Shown piece after piece: positions 36,301 to 49,633 of a stretch of 64,000 bases of DNA. The stretch covers positions 364,553 to 428,552 of the forward strand of contig NW_003134346.1 in assembly GCF_000003605.2 (NCBI RefSeq), in the 5' to 3' direction. Under the pieces are notes generated by a model, which had not been told where the DNA came from, did not search any database, and worked only from the letters and a program-made list of their open reading frames with translations. A program made the translations under genes and the position numbers. Source of the stretch: Saccoglossus kowalevskii. Lineage: Eukaryota > Hemichordata > Enteropneusta > Harrimaniidae. Each line of letters starts with the position of its first letter. The stretch's first letter is position 1.

Positions 36301-39229
36301 CATATATTAGCCGCACGCGTTTTGATAATTTCACAGCCTGGTTGTTGATACTGAACCGCGTACATTACATTTGTGATAACAAGCGATATTGATTGTAATG
36401 ATCCGTATGGTAGATGGAACTCTGTGTTAGTTAACGCCGTACATTGTCATCCCGAAATCTTCCTGGGATATCTGGGACACTTCGCTGCGTTTCAGATATT
36501 GTACAAACTTGCAGGGTCATAATTGTTCCTTTTGAACGTTCAATCAAATGTACGTGTTGGTACCTAAAGCGTACTGTACTGTTTTTGATTGTGTAAAATT
36601 GCAGCATTATCAGTTCAACCAAAAATCAGTTCCAAAATGATTTTGTTCAGCTGGTAAATTATAATATTCTCAGTCTCTCCAATGAATACTGTTTAAACAA
36701 CCATTAACCTGTGTGTGTCATTGTCTAACGCTCGCTTACTTGGGAAGTTCGTGTACAACTATCGATAAGTCAATATACAATATGTTTACATCCAAGCGTG
36801 TTTCACGATTCACTTCCCTTCGTGAAACACCACACGGTACACGAACCGGTGTTCAGGGTTGTGTTAAATCAATCTCAAGGAAATATGTTTCATGTCAGTT
36901 ATGATGAATGATCATATAAAGGTGTCAAAAACGGGGTCGTTATACACACAAATATGAAAGCAGTTCTTCGTTACTCTTCCATAACGGATCGCGTTGTGTA
37001 TTAGACACCAGCATGATAAAACAAACCGTTTGGAATATATGTATTCCAACAACATCCAGAACCACAAGTTTAACTGAAGGCTGAAAGCTATCACCTGCAA
37101 TGTTCTAATTAATAACCAAAACACCAACAGAGCGTGTTTTCTTTAACCGCTGTCCAAACGATTAAACGATGATATAGACATTTGCTAGTTTATTCTGCAA
37201 TGTGTCAGTTATAATAATAAATACGTTTGTGGATTTAGAACCACAGCGTGGATATATCAGGTGCTCCCACCGCAGGAACTTGGTAACTTGAAACTCTCGT
37301 TGCTATTTATAAAGATCGTGTTTGTCTAAAGCATTTAATGCGTGCTACAAATAATGTGTTGCTAAGATAACACATACTTCACGTATGCCATATATAATCG
37401 AATCATTGCATGCTTGAATGTTCGAAAAGACATCTAGAAATCCCGCGAGCAAACACATTCAGGCTTAAGTTTATTTAGAAGACCAAATGCTCAGAACCAA
37501 GTGTTGACGCAATGCCGTGTAATGGGTGAAACTATTTACATTCAAAGGGTTATTTTCAGAAAGTCTGGGGGAAATACAATTCGTACCAGTATATCATAAT
37601 TAAACAAGAAACATGTAAACACACTGGTTTTATTTCGATTAGAAAAAAAAAGACGTGCGACATTATGTGAGAAAAGCATCACGACTCAGTATGATATATT
37701 GTTGTGTCAAAAGAATTGATATTCCTCGTGCTAGCGCTACCGCTTGCACTTCACGCATTTCTTGCTTGTCTAGCACTAATCTCACCAGAATGTCGATCTA
37801 AGCTTGACGTCATTGAACTTTACGCACGTGGCACGATCTTGTCAAGCATTCACATATTCACATTTGCTCTCCAAATGACGTTTCGTGTACCACCGCGTTG
37901 GGTTCAAAGATCATCTCCACGATGGGGGTGTCGCACTGAATCTTGTCACATTACAAACGTGTGCTCCCATCCAATGGTATGTAAATTGGAAATGGCGTCG
38001 GATCCAATCTATAATAAAGGCTGTGATTGAGAGCACGTGCGGGGTAATCGAGCCGTCCTCGACCATATTGTGTTGTACTAAAAAATCTCACGATCATGTA
38101 GCGGAAATATCTTAGCTGATATAGTAAGGATGTGACCTTTCCACCGTATTGATGGGCGAACGCAGAGGCGCTGAAAACGTGCTCAACGTCAACATGTAGG
38201 CCCTTTAAATATGCATACACCTTGGACGGGTGCAGTAATTACTTGGCGCACCTTTAAAATGTCGTCAGTGTTGCAATGCATTGTGGGTTATTGTGTATGA
38301 GTAACACGGTTTTAGGGTTCGCCTTCTCTAAATGTTGTATTTTCTTTTGAGGTGTTTTCCTATTCAACCTAAGGCAGTCTCATTGTAACTAAACGACATT
38401 CTGAATTGTGTTCCGTAAGATGAATCTAGATATGAGCTCTCTTCCTTGTTATATTGCGTCGTATTCTGGAATGATCAGGTTCATGGGGCTGTCGTCTAAA
38501 AACCTCTTTTTCATTCACGGCTTTGTGGTGTACATGTGCAGCGTGGGCAATACAAATGATCCTGCAGCAAATTTCGCCATCTTGCTTCAGAACTAGATAC
38601 TCCATTCGGTACGTGCACTGAGCGTGGACGAGGCACATACCACGGAATTTTGTTTTTTTGACAAATATAAAAAATAACATTAAAAACTAGCTCGTTAAAA
38701 TGAGACCCGTTTATTTCAATATTAAGTTTTATTGATCATAATTCAGTATATAAATAGGTGCAACAAATTTCATATTTCCTTAAAGAGATCGTTATTGCTA
38801 GGACGACGGCCACAGATGACTGACTTCGAAACGTCCCCTCCCTTATTGTACGTATTGTGTTGTTTCTGCTTGGCATGTAGAACAAGTAATATAGATACAT
38901 AATAAAGATGACCCGGATTCACAGTATTTCCCGTAAAACGTGTTTACGCACACAAGATGACGCCGTCGATGATTGGTATGTGTGATTAAGCGTATATGCC
39001 GACCGCTTAGTGTATAGGTGAAGACGATAGATTTTGTGGTATTTTTTTTTACATAGTGATGCACACTATATACCATAAAAATTCTTCTTTTAGGTAAATG
39101 TCTATTTACGGATCATTTGTATATTGCATGTTATTGACATTACTGGGCGTTGGCCGTCGGCGTTGGCCTTTAAAGAACTTGTTCTATCAGAACGTTTTAG
39201 TAACTTTGATTTATGTTCTGATAACAGGA
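33331..39229. other. Intergenic, no gene supported
   Basis: About 6 kb with many short open frames and no recognisable exon. The minus-strand frame ending at 33431 stays open for ~79 codons with a protein-like residue mix, but lacks an acceptor and resembles nothing I know. The 37704-38030 frame begins with a hydrophobic stretch but starts at TTG and continues into low-quality sequence. Confidence 0.4.
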
Positions 39230-39352
39230 CTGTACCTGATTGGCTACCCAAGCCTAGCCCCTAACAGTTAAACCAATTAGAGAGCAGCTTTTTGTTGACA
39301 GGTAATTTTGACCTATCAAAATGTGTCTTGTATATATGCTTCGATTGCGGGT
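39230..39352 (+). repeat. Dispersed repeat, copy 2
   Basis: Plus-strand counterpart of 25478-25602, including CTGATTGGCTACCCAAGCC and AACCAATTAGAGAGCAGC. Boundaries are set by where the two copies stop aligning. Confidence 0.65.
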
Positions 39353-39759
39353 TTGCCGTTATCACTAAGGCTAATTAAAGGATCGAATATGTGATTATTC
39401 TTCTGTTTGTTTATTTTGTATATAAATTAAGTACTAGTAAACCGTCACGGTAGCAAGCTTGCATGTCACGTCACTCAATAGTGCATATCGTAGGTCACGT
39501 ATGCTCAGCATACGAATGGTGTCGGTCGTTCATTAGAAGACACACTATGTTGTCGCAACAGGGAGCTATTGCCGAATGACTAGGAATAAGCATACCATTC
39601 GAATGAGTCAGAATCTGATGTCAGTTGAGTTGGTCAAATAACTCAATAATTTTCACACCTAAATAACTGAATATATAGAGAATATCTCATGGGTGATCTG
39701 ATCTACAAAATTTGGCTCACGAATTGGCGAAACCCTCTTTATCACCGTGTATTAATTTT

Positions 39760-40709
39760 GTAGTTTTTAACACAGGAAACCCAGGAACTATGATCAACTG
39801 TACGCACTTCCTATGAGCGCGCGGGGGGGGGGGGTCGGCTGGTATCTAGTGTAAGAAATAGACAAGGGATGAAGGCTCCAGCCAGCTAACATTTTTTAAA
39901 CTCGAAAAAACAGACGAACAGAATGAAAAACAAAATCTNNNNNNNNNNNNNNNNNNNNNNNNNNNNNNNNNNNNNNNNNNNNNNNNNNNNNNNNNNNNNN
40001 NNNNNNNNNNNNNNNNNNNNNNNNNNNNNNNNNNNNNNNNNNNNNNNNNNNNNNNNNNNNNNNNNNNNNNNNNNNNNNNNNNNNNNNNNNNNNNNNNNNN
40101 NNNNNNNNNNNNNNNNNNNNNNNNNNNNNNNNNNNNNNNNNNNNNNNNNNNNNNNNNNNNNNNNNNNNNNNNNNNNNNNNNNNNNNNNNNNNNNNNNNNN
40201 NNNNNNNNNNNNNNNNNNNNNNNNNNNNNNNNNNNNNNNNNNNNNNNNNNNNNNNNNNNNNNNNNNNNNNNNNNNNNNNNNNNNNNNNNNNNNNNNNNNN
40301 NNNNNNNNNNNNNNNNNNNNNNNNNNNNNNNNNNNNNNNNNNNNNNNNNNNNNNNNNNNNNNNNNNNNNNNNNNNNNNNNNNNNNNNNNNNNNNNNNNNN
40401 NNNNNNNNNNNNNNNNNNNNNNNNNNNNNNNNNNNNNNNNNNNNNNNNNNNNNNNNNNNNNNNNNNNNNNNNNNNNNNNNNNNNNNNNNNNNNNNNNNNN
40501 NNNNNNNNNNNNNNNNNNNNNNNNNNNNNNNNNNNNNNNNNNNNNNNNNNNNNNNNNNNNNNNNNNNNNNNNNNNNNNNNNNNNNNNNNNNNNNNNNNNN
40601 NNNNNNNNNNNNNNNNNNNNNNNNNNNNNNNNNNCCCCCCCCCCGCTCATAGAGACTGTGCATTACAGTTGATTATAGTTCCTGGGTTCCTTGTGGTTTT
40701 TAAACACAG
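39760..40709. mobile_element. Inverted-repeat element bounded by direct repeats, interior mostly in gap
   Basis: The left arm (39776-39834) contains CCCAGGAACTATGATCAACT, then CTATGAGCGCGC and a run of G. The right arm (40635-40690) is its reverse complement: a run of C, GCTCATAGAG, then AGTTGATTATAGTTCCTGGG. Outside the arms lie two direct repeats in the same orientation, GTAGTTTTTAACACAG (39760-39775) and GTGGTTTTTAAACACAG (40693-40709), which look like a 16-17 bp target-site duplication. About 100 bp of interior is readable on the left before the gap. The superfamily is unknown. An assembly inversion around the gap is an alternative, but would not by itself explain the direct repeats. Confidence 0.65.
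39939..40634. other. Assembly gap, 696 N
   Basis: The gap ends exactly at a C homopolymer, and a G homopolymer lies ~105 bp before its start, consistent with sequencing failure at G/C runs. Open frames reported across it are artefacts. Confidence 0.99.
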
Positions 40710-41844
40710 AACTGGTGCAGGAAACGTAATTTGTGAGCGCATATTCAAAATGATTTTCCTAAAATGACCACCTTTAAGTTGCCCTTATGTGATTAAAGCG
40801 TATGTTTATTTTTTGGAGTTATCAATGTATTTTCGGCGTTAATGAAATGATTACTAATTGTAAAGTCAATTCCTAACGTGACCTTTCACATTCATTGAGA
40901 TATAGCCAATACACAAGGGTAAAACACGAGACAAGTTGGGGACGAAAGAGTCAGAACAGGTTCCTCACTTAGATGCGGCTTTTATGGGACATACATAGCT
41001 TTAGTTGACATCTGAAACTAACTATATAGAAATATTGGAATTAATATGATTTCTAACAACCCTTCAAATTAAATTAAACTAACACGCACAAAAAGAGACA
41101 ATGCTAATGTGGTACATGTCACATGCCGCGTCTGTGCCGGTCGTCCGAAGGGATCAGCTTCTCAAACTGACCTCACTTAAAAGTTATCCCTTGTGTCAGA
41201 TTTCTAATCCAATACAAGAATAATATAGGGCGTTTTTTTTTATTTGTATAATATCAATTTGAATTCACTTTAGTAAATAAAATAGGAGAACGAAAGAAAA
41301 TCAAACTTGTCAATTTAACACCCAGATGTAGGCTTGGCACGTTGATTGCTTCTAGTTGAACTAGTTAAAATTTTGAAAAGCGAACTTATATACATAGATA
41401 ATTTATTCACGAAATTCTTTACAGGAAACAACACACGTGACGTTAAAGGCGCGTGTACGTTAATTATGCTTGAAAATCGGAGAATATTTCGTGAAAAAAC
41501 ATGTCATAGTTAGCTCAAGATTTTAACCTACATGAAATCCCGTGAACAACCGAAGAATGTTTTACTCACGATGTGTGTCACATTCTGGGTGTTCATTCAT
41601 ACATTATTTCTGTCCCTATGATGTGTACCTTCATCATTTCAAGGACAGCATGACAAACGTCCTTGTCCTGAGTTAGATAATTAGCTTGTTCGAGGGGTAT
41701 TTAATTGACATGACATCCGATGAAACGGGCAGATGCTGTTATGTTCATAAAGGCTTCGTATTTCATACACAAATGAGATAGGCCGCTTTTCGTATAGACA
41801 ATGTACTACACTTTTCAAGTCCTATCATACTTTGGACTATTGCA
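40710..41844. other. Intergenic, no gene supported
   Basis: AT-rich; nothing recognised on either strand. Confidence 0.45.
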
Positions 41845-41900
41845 TCATTGATTGATTGATTGATTGATTGAGTGAGTGAGTGAGTGAGTGAGTGAGTGAG
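41845..41900. repeat. Compound microsatellite (ATTG)n(AGTG)n
   Basis: About 6 ATTG units grade into about 8 AGTG units through one base change in the unit. On the minus strand it produces a repetitive Ser-Leu-Thr-His translation, which is not evidence of a protein. Confidence 0.95.
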
Positions 41901-44900
41901 AGATGTGTTCGTCGAGGTGGGGTGCATCCAGGGACGAAAACACAGATTGTTTTGGTATATCTTTAATGAAGTAAGTTGATATGTGACGTCACTGATGTAT
42001 GTTGAGAAGTGGCGACATGGATGGCGGCATCGATGCGTGTTTGTTTGTCGTTTCTGGCGATGATTGAATCGTTGCATGATGCCGAAAGAATAAAAACAAC
42101 ATAACACTACAATACCCGGGGCTATGTAATCGCGAAAAGGCTCTATTTACCGCGCGAATTCTGCTGGATACATACCATCAAAATGTTTTCCACGTGGTAT
42201 TCTGACCTAAAAGCCGACATTTCTGTACTCGGACTTATTAGCGTTTTTTCACAGTTCCACAGATGTGTCGTGAGGGTGTTCAACAGTTTGTGAAAATAAA
42301 CATTGCCAGATTTTGCCCCGGGATTGTTATAGAAGAACTTTGCAGCTGTGCGCCCAACTCACCTCGTTATATAAAACTATAGTATGGATGCTGTATGTGA
42401 GCGATACTAGGTTAACTTGGCAGAACTTTAGCTGCATTCGACAAACTAAATATAAATTGATGTCTTGAAGTTAATTCCAGAACACAATATATACCTTTGA
42501 TGGTTAACTTGAAGCAGTGTTTATTGATGAGTTAAATGTGCGTGCAAGTGCTCTCATTACTATTATCAGTTATAATATAATAAGATTAAAAAAAACAATT
42601 ACTGTTGAACATCGCAATGCACATCATTAGCGAGTTCCTGCTCTGTCCATATTTGGAAATATACCCACCTGCGCATAAACCGTGTGTCGGTTCCACGCAT
42701 GCGTATCTAACAACTGGGGTTATTGCAAATTTGTGCAATGTGTTGCGGCCTACCTGTGTGATTTCTCTCTTTTTTTCTGTCACACAACTAGAGATTAGAT
42801 GAAGCAATCAAAGAAGCTTCATTGAAGTCTTTTATATTAGCGCGTCCCATGGACTTGATTACAGACATGCCGCTTTGTATCATCGTCGCGTAAATGACGC
42901 GAAGCTTTTTTCAGTTCACCATCCTAAATTGACTAACTATGCCAGTTATCATTACATACAATTAGGAACATATACCAATTCCAATAATTACACAAATTTC
43001 AATAAACTTTAAATCGTAGATCATACCGAAAAACATTGAATAGATGATTACACGGGTAGGCCAATTAAACGCTCGGTCTAGATATATTAGTTCTAAGTTT
43101 ACCATACAAAAAACAGGCACAGATTAGACTATTTGATGCACGTACATACACGACGCAACATTCTGAACTCGTGTCTGATGTAAACGGTAGAGACCCCTGC
43201 TCCTGTACTTCAACTTGCAATTGTAATTGAACGGACTTTGTGGACTTTAGTGAACGACAAAAATGCGTGACCACAGATGCCCACCTAACGCATACCCAGG
43301 CTTAATGCCTAAGAAAGTTACCCATTATTTGTATATGGTAACAACAAACATATTCATGAACAAATTTACAAAGTTTAACGCAACTCGTAAATCTTTAAAA
43401 CAAGCTCCGTCTTTTTAGATGTTAACATTCCGTGACAAATATGTATGTATTTTTTTCTATTTTTTTTTTTATTCGAGACAAAAAAGACACGGGTCGTGTT
43501 CGGAATTTTGGAAGAGAATATAGAAGGAATATACGTGTTTACTCGGTGGTAGGTGATTGGGCGCTTATAAATGGTTACAGGTCAAACTGTTAAATGCCAG
43601 TTTTGCATAATTTCATACAATCAGACTGAGAAATGCATTAATGGCCATTCAAGTTATCGGATTGAACGAAAGACGCTGTGTTCAGACGCAATATGAACAG
43701 CTGATTACCATAATGCGTGGGATTCATACCTATCAGGTATAATCACATTATTCGCCTATTTACTGAAATATTATAACATTTAACTTGTATGCCACTCTCG
43801 GTTCTCTTGAGAATGCTAATTGTCCAACGCTGTGCAAATTAAGGCGTTGGAAATTAGTTTCGAAAATCTTATCTAAATAAATTACCATGTGACGCGCGCC
43901 TAATGAGGTAATTTGCATATTTCTTCTCTCCAATTACGCGGTGCCGCGGGGTGCCATCTTCGCTTGGGTTTAAACTGATACGATAACGGGAAAACATTGA
44001 TGCATTTTCAATTTGAAAGAATTATGGGATCTACGTGTTGGGAATGGTAGAAGGAACGGATCAAGCTCGTCATAAATACATAATGCTGCGCTATTATTTG
44101 AACTTGCCGTTCGTTGTTAGTACACTCAGCTCTCTAGCGCTGTCAATGTGCATCACATCGAAGTGGTCAGCAAAGCGTGCTAGTGGTTTAGATTGAGAAG
44201 GGCTGTGCCCCACAGATAGTATGACAAACAAGAATATACCAGGGGTGTCGTTAAGGGGGTATCTGGTTAAACGACGTTTGCTTTGAACAATTCGATCCCG
44301 AGGCGTGTGGCGTCGGTTGATCGTGAAATTGCACAACCACGCGAGAGCATCAACATTGCCTACAGGCGTAGCTTGATTGGAGACCATGCGATATCTTGTA
44401 GGTAATCCCTTTCTCAAACATAAATATTTAGTTGAACAAATACCACCCTGGTGCAAATCGTATTTATTGATGTTTACATTGGTTCGTAGCTTGCAGAATG
44501 ATTGTTGAATTCTTAATAACTTGGCATACATTACTTAAGCTTGAAGGATCACACCATTTTAATAGTAGTTCATTTGATGATGAACATTTTTTTTATATAA
44601 CATATCGTATTTAGAATTAGGAATGCGAACACAAGTTATAATGGGTTGTTTTGTCCCCGTTTTATCACGTACTGCTTATTTTCATTACGACTCTTTCTGA
44701 CGCTTCGCTGAATTCGTCTATCAACTGTTTACATTATCATTGAAAGCGCTATTCGTCTTATGTAATACCCACTCTCCAATGTGAAGACAGACGCACTCGA
44801 GCAATCGCCAATTCTGTAGTTGGCAAAAAAAAAAAAAAAAAAAAAACATATTGCGACACGTGCTTGTTTGATTGATCACATACGGTGTGTTGGGATGCGG

Positions 44901-45649
44901 TGATGAGTAAAATATTGCAAAGTAATCGTACGATTCATGCGTGGAAATATGCCCTGCAGCACAAATGTCACCGTTGTACAGATATCCATACATACAATGT
45001 TTGAAGTGCAGTGTTTACAATCATGCGAATGTGAACAAAGAACAAAAATCGATAAAAACAAATCAAAAAACGTACATGACCTTGTTTCAACTCAAAATTG
45101 CCCGGGATGTGACCTGACACATATTTGTATAATTTAAATGACTGTCTTCCCCTCGGGCGAATCCGATAACGTTGTATTCCTGCCGCATTACCTAAAACCT
45201 ACACGTCACTCAACTTAGTTACTTTTAATATCAATACGCCAATTACCATAACCTTGTAAATTTCGCTTGGGGCAGTTATATGTATAGTGACTACAGCTCA
45301 TAACACGGGCATTTTACGAGCTTACGAGTTTTACCAACCACCCGTCTCGAAATCGGAGTATCATACGATACGGTATTTCAATAATGTTAAACAGCCGCCT
45401 TACAGAAATGTAGCCTACCGTTCTAACAATTCGGGTATTCTTAATATGATTGCCGATCGAATTGTGAGTCGTGGTTGATTATTCGATAAGACCTATAGCA
45501 CAGACTGACAGTTGTCACGTTGAGATAGTTAGGTGTTACAATTTAGCGTGATTGTGCACAGTCGATTTAGAATACCGTGGACGGACCCGACATAACGGTT
45601 AACTGTGGTTATTATATCTGCGGGGAGTAGACTTGAGACGCGAATGGAT
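41901..45649. other. Intergenic, no gene supported
   Basis: Includes a 22-base A run at 44825-44846. The 145-codon minus-strand frame 44094-44531 has no domain, no signal and a random-looking mix; chance is the simplest reading. Confidence 0.4.
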
Positions 45650-45730
45650 GCTGAGGTCTCGTAGAAAACGAGAAAGCCACGAGACTTGTTTTTATCCCTC
45701 AATTAGTGCCCATTTATTTCAGTCAACGCG
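45650..45730 (+). repeat. MITE family B arm, partial copy
   Basis: GAGGTCTCGTAGAAAACGAG, then GACTTGTTTTTATCCCTCAA, match the arm of the foldback element at 54668-54882. No opposite arm follows, so the copy is partial or rearranged. Confidence 0.6.
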
Positions 45731-45751
45731 TCTATTTTTTTACTGATCCAC

Positions 45752-45765
45752 GTAACCATGGTTAC
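45752..45765. promoter_or_regulatory. 14-bp perfect palindrome, X-box-like
   Basis: GTAACCATGGTTAC is its own reverse complement and misses the X-box consensus at one position (T for A in the last triplet). It lies directly right of the MITE B arm, so it may belong to the element. Confidence 0.3.
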
Positions 45766-46290
45766 TGGAACAATGGGCGTGGTTAGGGGGTGGGCTCTAC
45801 TTGAACGGATACACATATTTCGAACAACGTATGTAACCTACACACCCCTCTAGTAATAATGCATCTGGTCTAATACCGTCGCTGATCAGGATGTTATGAG
45901 TGAGTTGCTGGGGGTATGTGGTGATTGGGATGTTGTCTACATCTCACATTATTCCTGCTATTGTATTTATCCAAGGAGGGCGCAAACGCGTAAATAGTGA
46001 AAACTTGCACACAATGACAGCCGTACCAAAATAAATCATTATCACTTCTGCACACTTCACAATTGCATTTATTTTACGTGTTACGCCCTCTATCAACACG
46101 TAACGACTATAATAACTATAATACTAGTATGCAAACACGTATATGGTGTCTCGTAACGAAACACGAGTACGAAGTCGGGGCGTTGTTATGACTGCCAGGT
46201 AGCTGTAGTATAAGTACAAGCCCGGAATCTCGTGAAATACCATTCTAAATATACTCACAAAGTCAACATATCTGTGAAGGTATATTACTC

Positions 46291-46291
46291 G

Positions 46292-46322
<31 letters not shown>

Positions 46323-46324
46323 AT
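46291..46324. repeat. Microsatellite (TA)n(TG)n
   Basis: About 9 TA units followed by about 7 TG units. Confidence 0.93.
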
Positions 46325-47287
46325 GTATAAATATATGATCACACACACATTTATATTGTTTGAATTTGAAGAATGTGATTATGTGAATCATAGTATTTTT
46401 CAGATGTTTAAAGGTTTTTTCACTCGAAAGATATGTGTAATTTATTTTCATCATTTTCTTATGCTAATTTGCAGGTAACAGAGCGTTTAATATGAGCGTT
46501 CGGAAAAATATTTTTTCGAAAACTAAACATTTGATGAATTAATGAACACATTGCCACATAGATGATCGGTAAACATGACAAACCGAAACAGAAGTAATCA
46601 TCGTGTATTTCATTATATTAAATCTAGAAGTTCAATGGCTCTGTAGGTTTGTAAATATTTCATTTGTTGATCGAACTGCGACGATTACCCCGATACATTT
46701 TTTTTAAATCTGCAGGTCTCCTCCATTTCAATACATACAGCCCCTGGCATGATTATCTCGTACATCGGAAATACAAGGGTATACCCGAACAATTTTGTGT
46801 TCAATGTTTATTCACCGTGACTGCAGCGTATCAAGGTTTTTGCCATGCGAGGGCGCTCTGCTCATGTTTGTGTTTTATTACTCGACGCTTGGTGGCACAA
46901 ATTAGCGCCGCCGCGTGGTCAAAGTTCCAAAGACATATGACCTTCGTTTTAAATGCGAAATCGTGACGTCATTTTGTTAATATTCACATCATGTTCAGTA
47001 AATCGCGCGACCTCGTCTGTCGTGTTGATTCTTGATAAAGCCTCAACGACATTTGCAATTCTGAGTGACGTCACGTCGCGTAATCGAGTATACAACCCGT
47101 AACGCCACGTGTATCAACCTGTTCTATGAATATTTTGGGAATCGCATTTCTCCCGAACTCATACATATGAATGATATGCTAATTATTTTTAAAGTCTGGG
47201 CTACAATTTCATGAAATCATTTCCTCAATGATTCACAACATTGGATATACCCTACCCATAATCCTTTGCAGGAGAATCAATATAGTG

Positions 47288-47450
47288 AACCACATGCAGA
47301 GAATGATAAGTGAAATGAACAAACTATAAATTCAATTCTCCTACATTTATGTTCATCTGAGAGCATTACGTTGTTTGTCCGGGCTTCCGCTTTAAATAAA
47401 GCGTGACGTATATAAGCCTCGTTTTGTGATAGGCTGAACATTATAATTTG
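47288..47450 (+). repeat. Dispersed repeat, copy 2 (relative of 17237-17395)
   Basis: Shares CATCTGAGAGCATTACGTTG and GGGCTTCCGCTTTAAAT with the earlier copy, then a weaker AGGCTGAACATT match. Both copies lie in the same orientation. Confidence 0.6.
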
Positions 47451-49357
47451 AAATTTCAAATTTCAGTCAGCATTTATCGACAATGGTCGTCTAACGGATG
47501 TGAATAATCGATGTTATTTATTCGCATATCGCTGTGAAAAAAAGGCGATATGACCCGGCCTGTCACGCAAGAGATTCTCCGCGGACTGTTCTCACGCGCA
47601 TAAAACGCCAACGTTCACAGCGCCACGAAGCGCGTCTTAGAATTTCGTGTGTATATTTACATGCATTGTATCAATCTCCTTCCCATAGGCCTTTGCGCTT
47701 TACGCCATAGTGTATGTTAAGTAACGCGCATCGAACTGTGCGGAGTTCGGCATTGTATACGTCGCATGCGACTCACATCGAACATTGCGCGAGGTGACGA
47801 CTGTGATGTTTTAACCTGAATGTCATTACGGTTATTCTCCCTATATTAACACCAACGCATATACTAAATATCACAACTTGCAATAGTATACACCCTGGGC
47901 ACGCGATCTATGATAATTAGTGTCGACCATCACTATATGTTATTTAATAACTCATAATTAACATAATTGAAGCTGTTTGTCATGGCACGCAATAATGAAA
48001 CACCTTCACATCTGTGTGTTGCATGCAGAAGTTGCCAACTTGATCAATCGTTTTGTCCGAATATGATAACCAAACGCACTTTAATTCACGCATTACACGT
48101 GTATGTTTTGTTGCGATGATTGAGACACGTTGAAGTGAATAACAATGATAAATTACGGCGATCAGTGGCAATACAAAATTATTCATCAAAAAATAACGAT
48201 AGATTTATAGAGGTTGTCCACAGGCTAAAACGGGAAATCAGTGTGAATTAGCCTATCATACCAATTCACCACACATTACGTCATTATGCATACTGCGCGG
48301 ATACAACACGTGACTTCATCAAATACTAGTATACTGAATTACACACACCATTGTTTACGTTACTAAGTCCGCTCGATTACAGCGCGGAAATTATTACGAA
48401 TGGCGCCTGATTTACATAATAATGCTATATATTCTGTGTAATTATCTCTTGATAATGAAATAATTAACCTCCTTTGTTTCTTGAATAGTGGCCAAGATAA
48501 AACAAAACTAGGAATCGTAAAAAGTCGCGATGCGCTAACAGTAGGTGCACGGAGGAAACCGGATGAGCCCGAACAATAACAGTAGGCGGTGAGACAACAG
48601 GCTTAGTCTTCGGCAAATATCGGCATATCGACGATAGTGCAGGTAATCGAGTGAAAACATTTGTTTCAGAGAAGAGAGGCGTGATAATATTATTGCACAG
48701 AAGTCTTCGTGGTAGATAATGTTTTAATGCAAACTAAAATAAAAAAACAAGAAAATGAAAATTAAATATCTCAACCTCGTGTTGTATTTGCAATTTTACT
48801 TGACAACATACATCTGACAACATACACACTAATCCAGTTTGATTGAGTGTACGTTTATTTACACCCTATCCATCTACCCCGACACCACTGTCATCATTCA
48901 CACTGAACAACTGCATATGACAGCAAGCATGACACCACTGAGCCCTACAACGTAATTATTGCAAAATTTAATACATTCAGCAGAAGTAATTCATGATATG
49001 CTTCGGCAGAATAAACAGAATATAAACATAAACATTTAACATGTTTTGACTTAGTTATTATATTTCTCGTTGCCATAGCAAATCGTACCGGGTGGTTGAC
49101 TATCAATAGTTGCTGAGCCAAACATATGCTCCGAACAATCGTCGATGCTTGGTAAAACAAAATAATTGCCGCTGTTGCGTCACACATTGAGCTGTTTACT
49201 GGGTATAATACATCAGTAATAGTTTATGTGTCGAACACGGTGTAAGTCTGATTTCTCCATACGATTGATTGGTACACGATACTGCGTTGTTTTACAAACT
49301 AACCGTTTTTCCGCCAAATATTTGAGTTTCTCACATTTACATCATTTTATTTTCATG
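47451..49357. other. Intergenic; CpG-rich patch at 47560-47830
   Basis: The patch has CCCATAGGCCTTTGCGCTTT and CGCGAGGTGACGACTGTG, which loosely echo the interior and end of MITE A. It could be a very diverged relative or a promoter-like island. No exon found. Confidence 0.35.
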
Positions 49358-49521
49358 TTAAATCGGGAGGGTCGTCACCTGCGCACGCGCGGAAATTGAG
49401 TCCCAACCGACGATAACAACGCACGCTAAAAACGCAAAGGTTCATGGGTAGACGCTTGTTTGTAAACAATAACAGGCTTTGGCCATCTGACGCATGCGTA
49501 GATGACGACCTGCTCGCTTAA
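49358..49521 (-). mobile_element. MITE family A, copy 3 (reverse orientation)
   Basis: Bounded by TTAA on both sides. It carries the reverse complement of the family landmarks: TCGTCACCTGCGCACGCG at the left, AAACGCAAAGGTTCATGGG in the middle, GACGCATGCGTAGATGACG at the right. Confidence 0.92.
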
Positions 49522-49633
49522 ATCACGCCGTGTTATGATGTTATATTTGACTCAGCTGCAGCTGTATTATCCGGGTTTTATAATACCAGCGTTTTATAAA
49601 ACTGCGCATCGCTCTGTTATATCAACGCGATAA

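Noticed and set aside
39886-40672. Open frames of ~250 codons across the large gap
   Set aside because: Almost every residue is undetermined; the frames exist only because N does not encode stops.
41763-42107. Minus-strand frame with a repeated Ser-Leu-Thr-His pattern as a repeat protein
   Set aside because: The pattern is the translation of the (ATTG)n(AGTG)n microsatellite.
44094-44531. 145-codon minus-strand frame as a gene
   Set aside because: No recognisable domain, signal or splice context; length compatible with chance.
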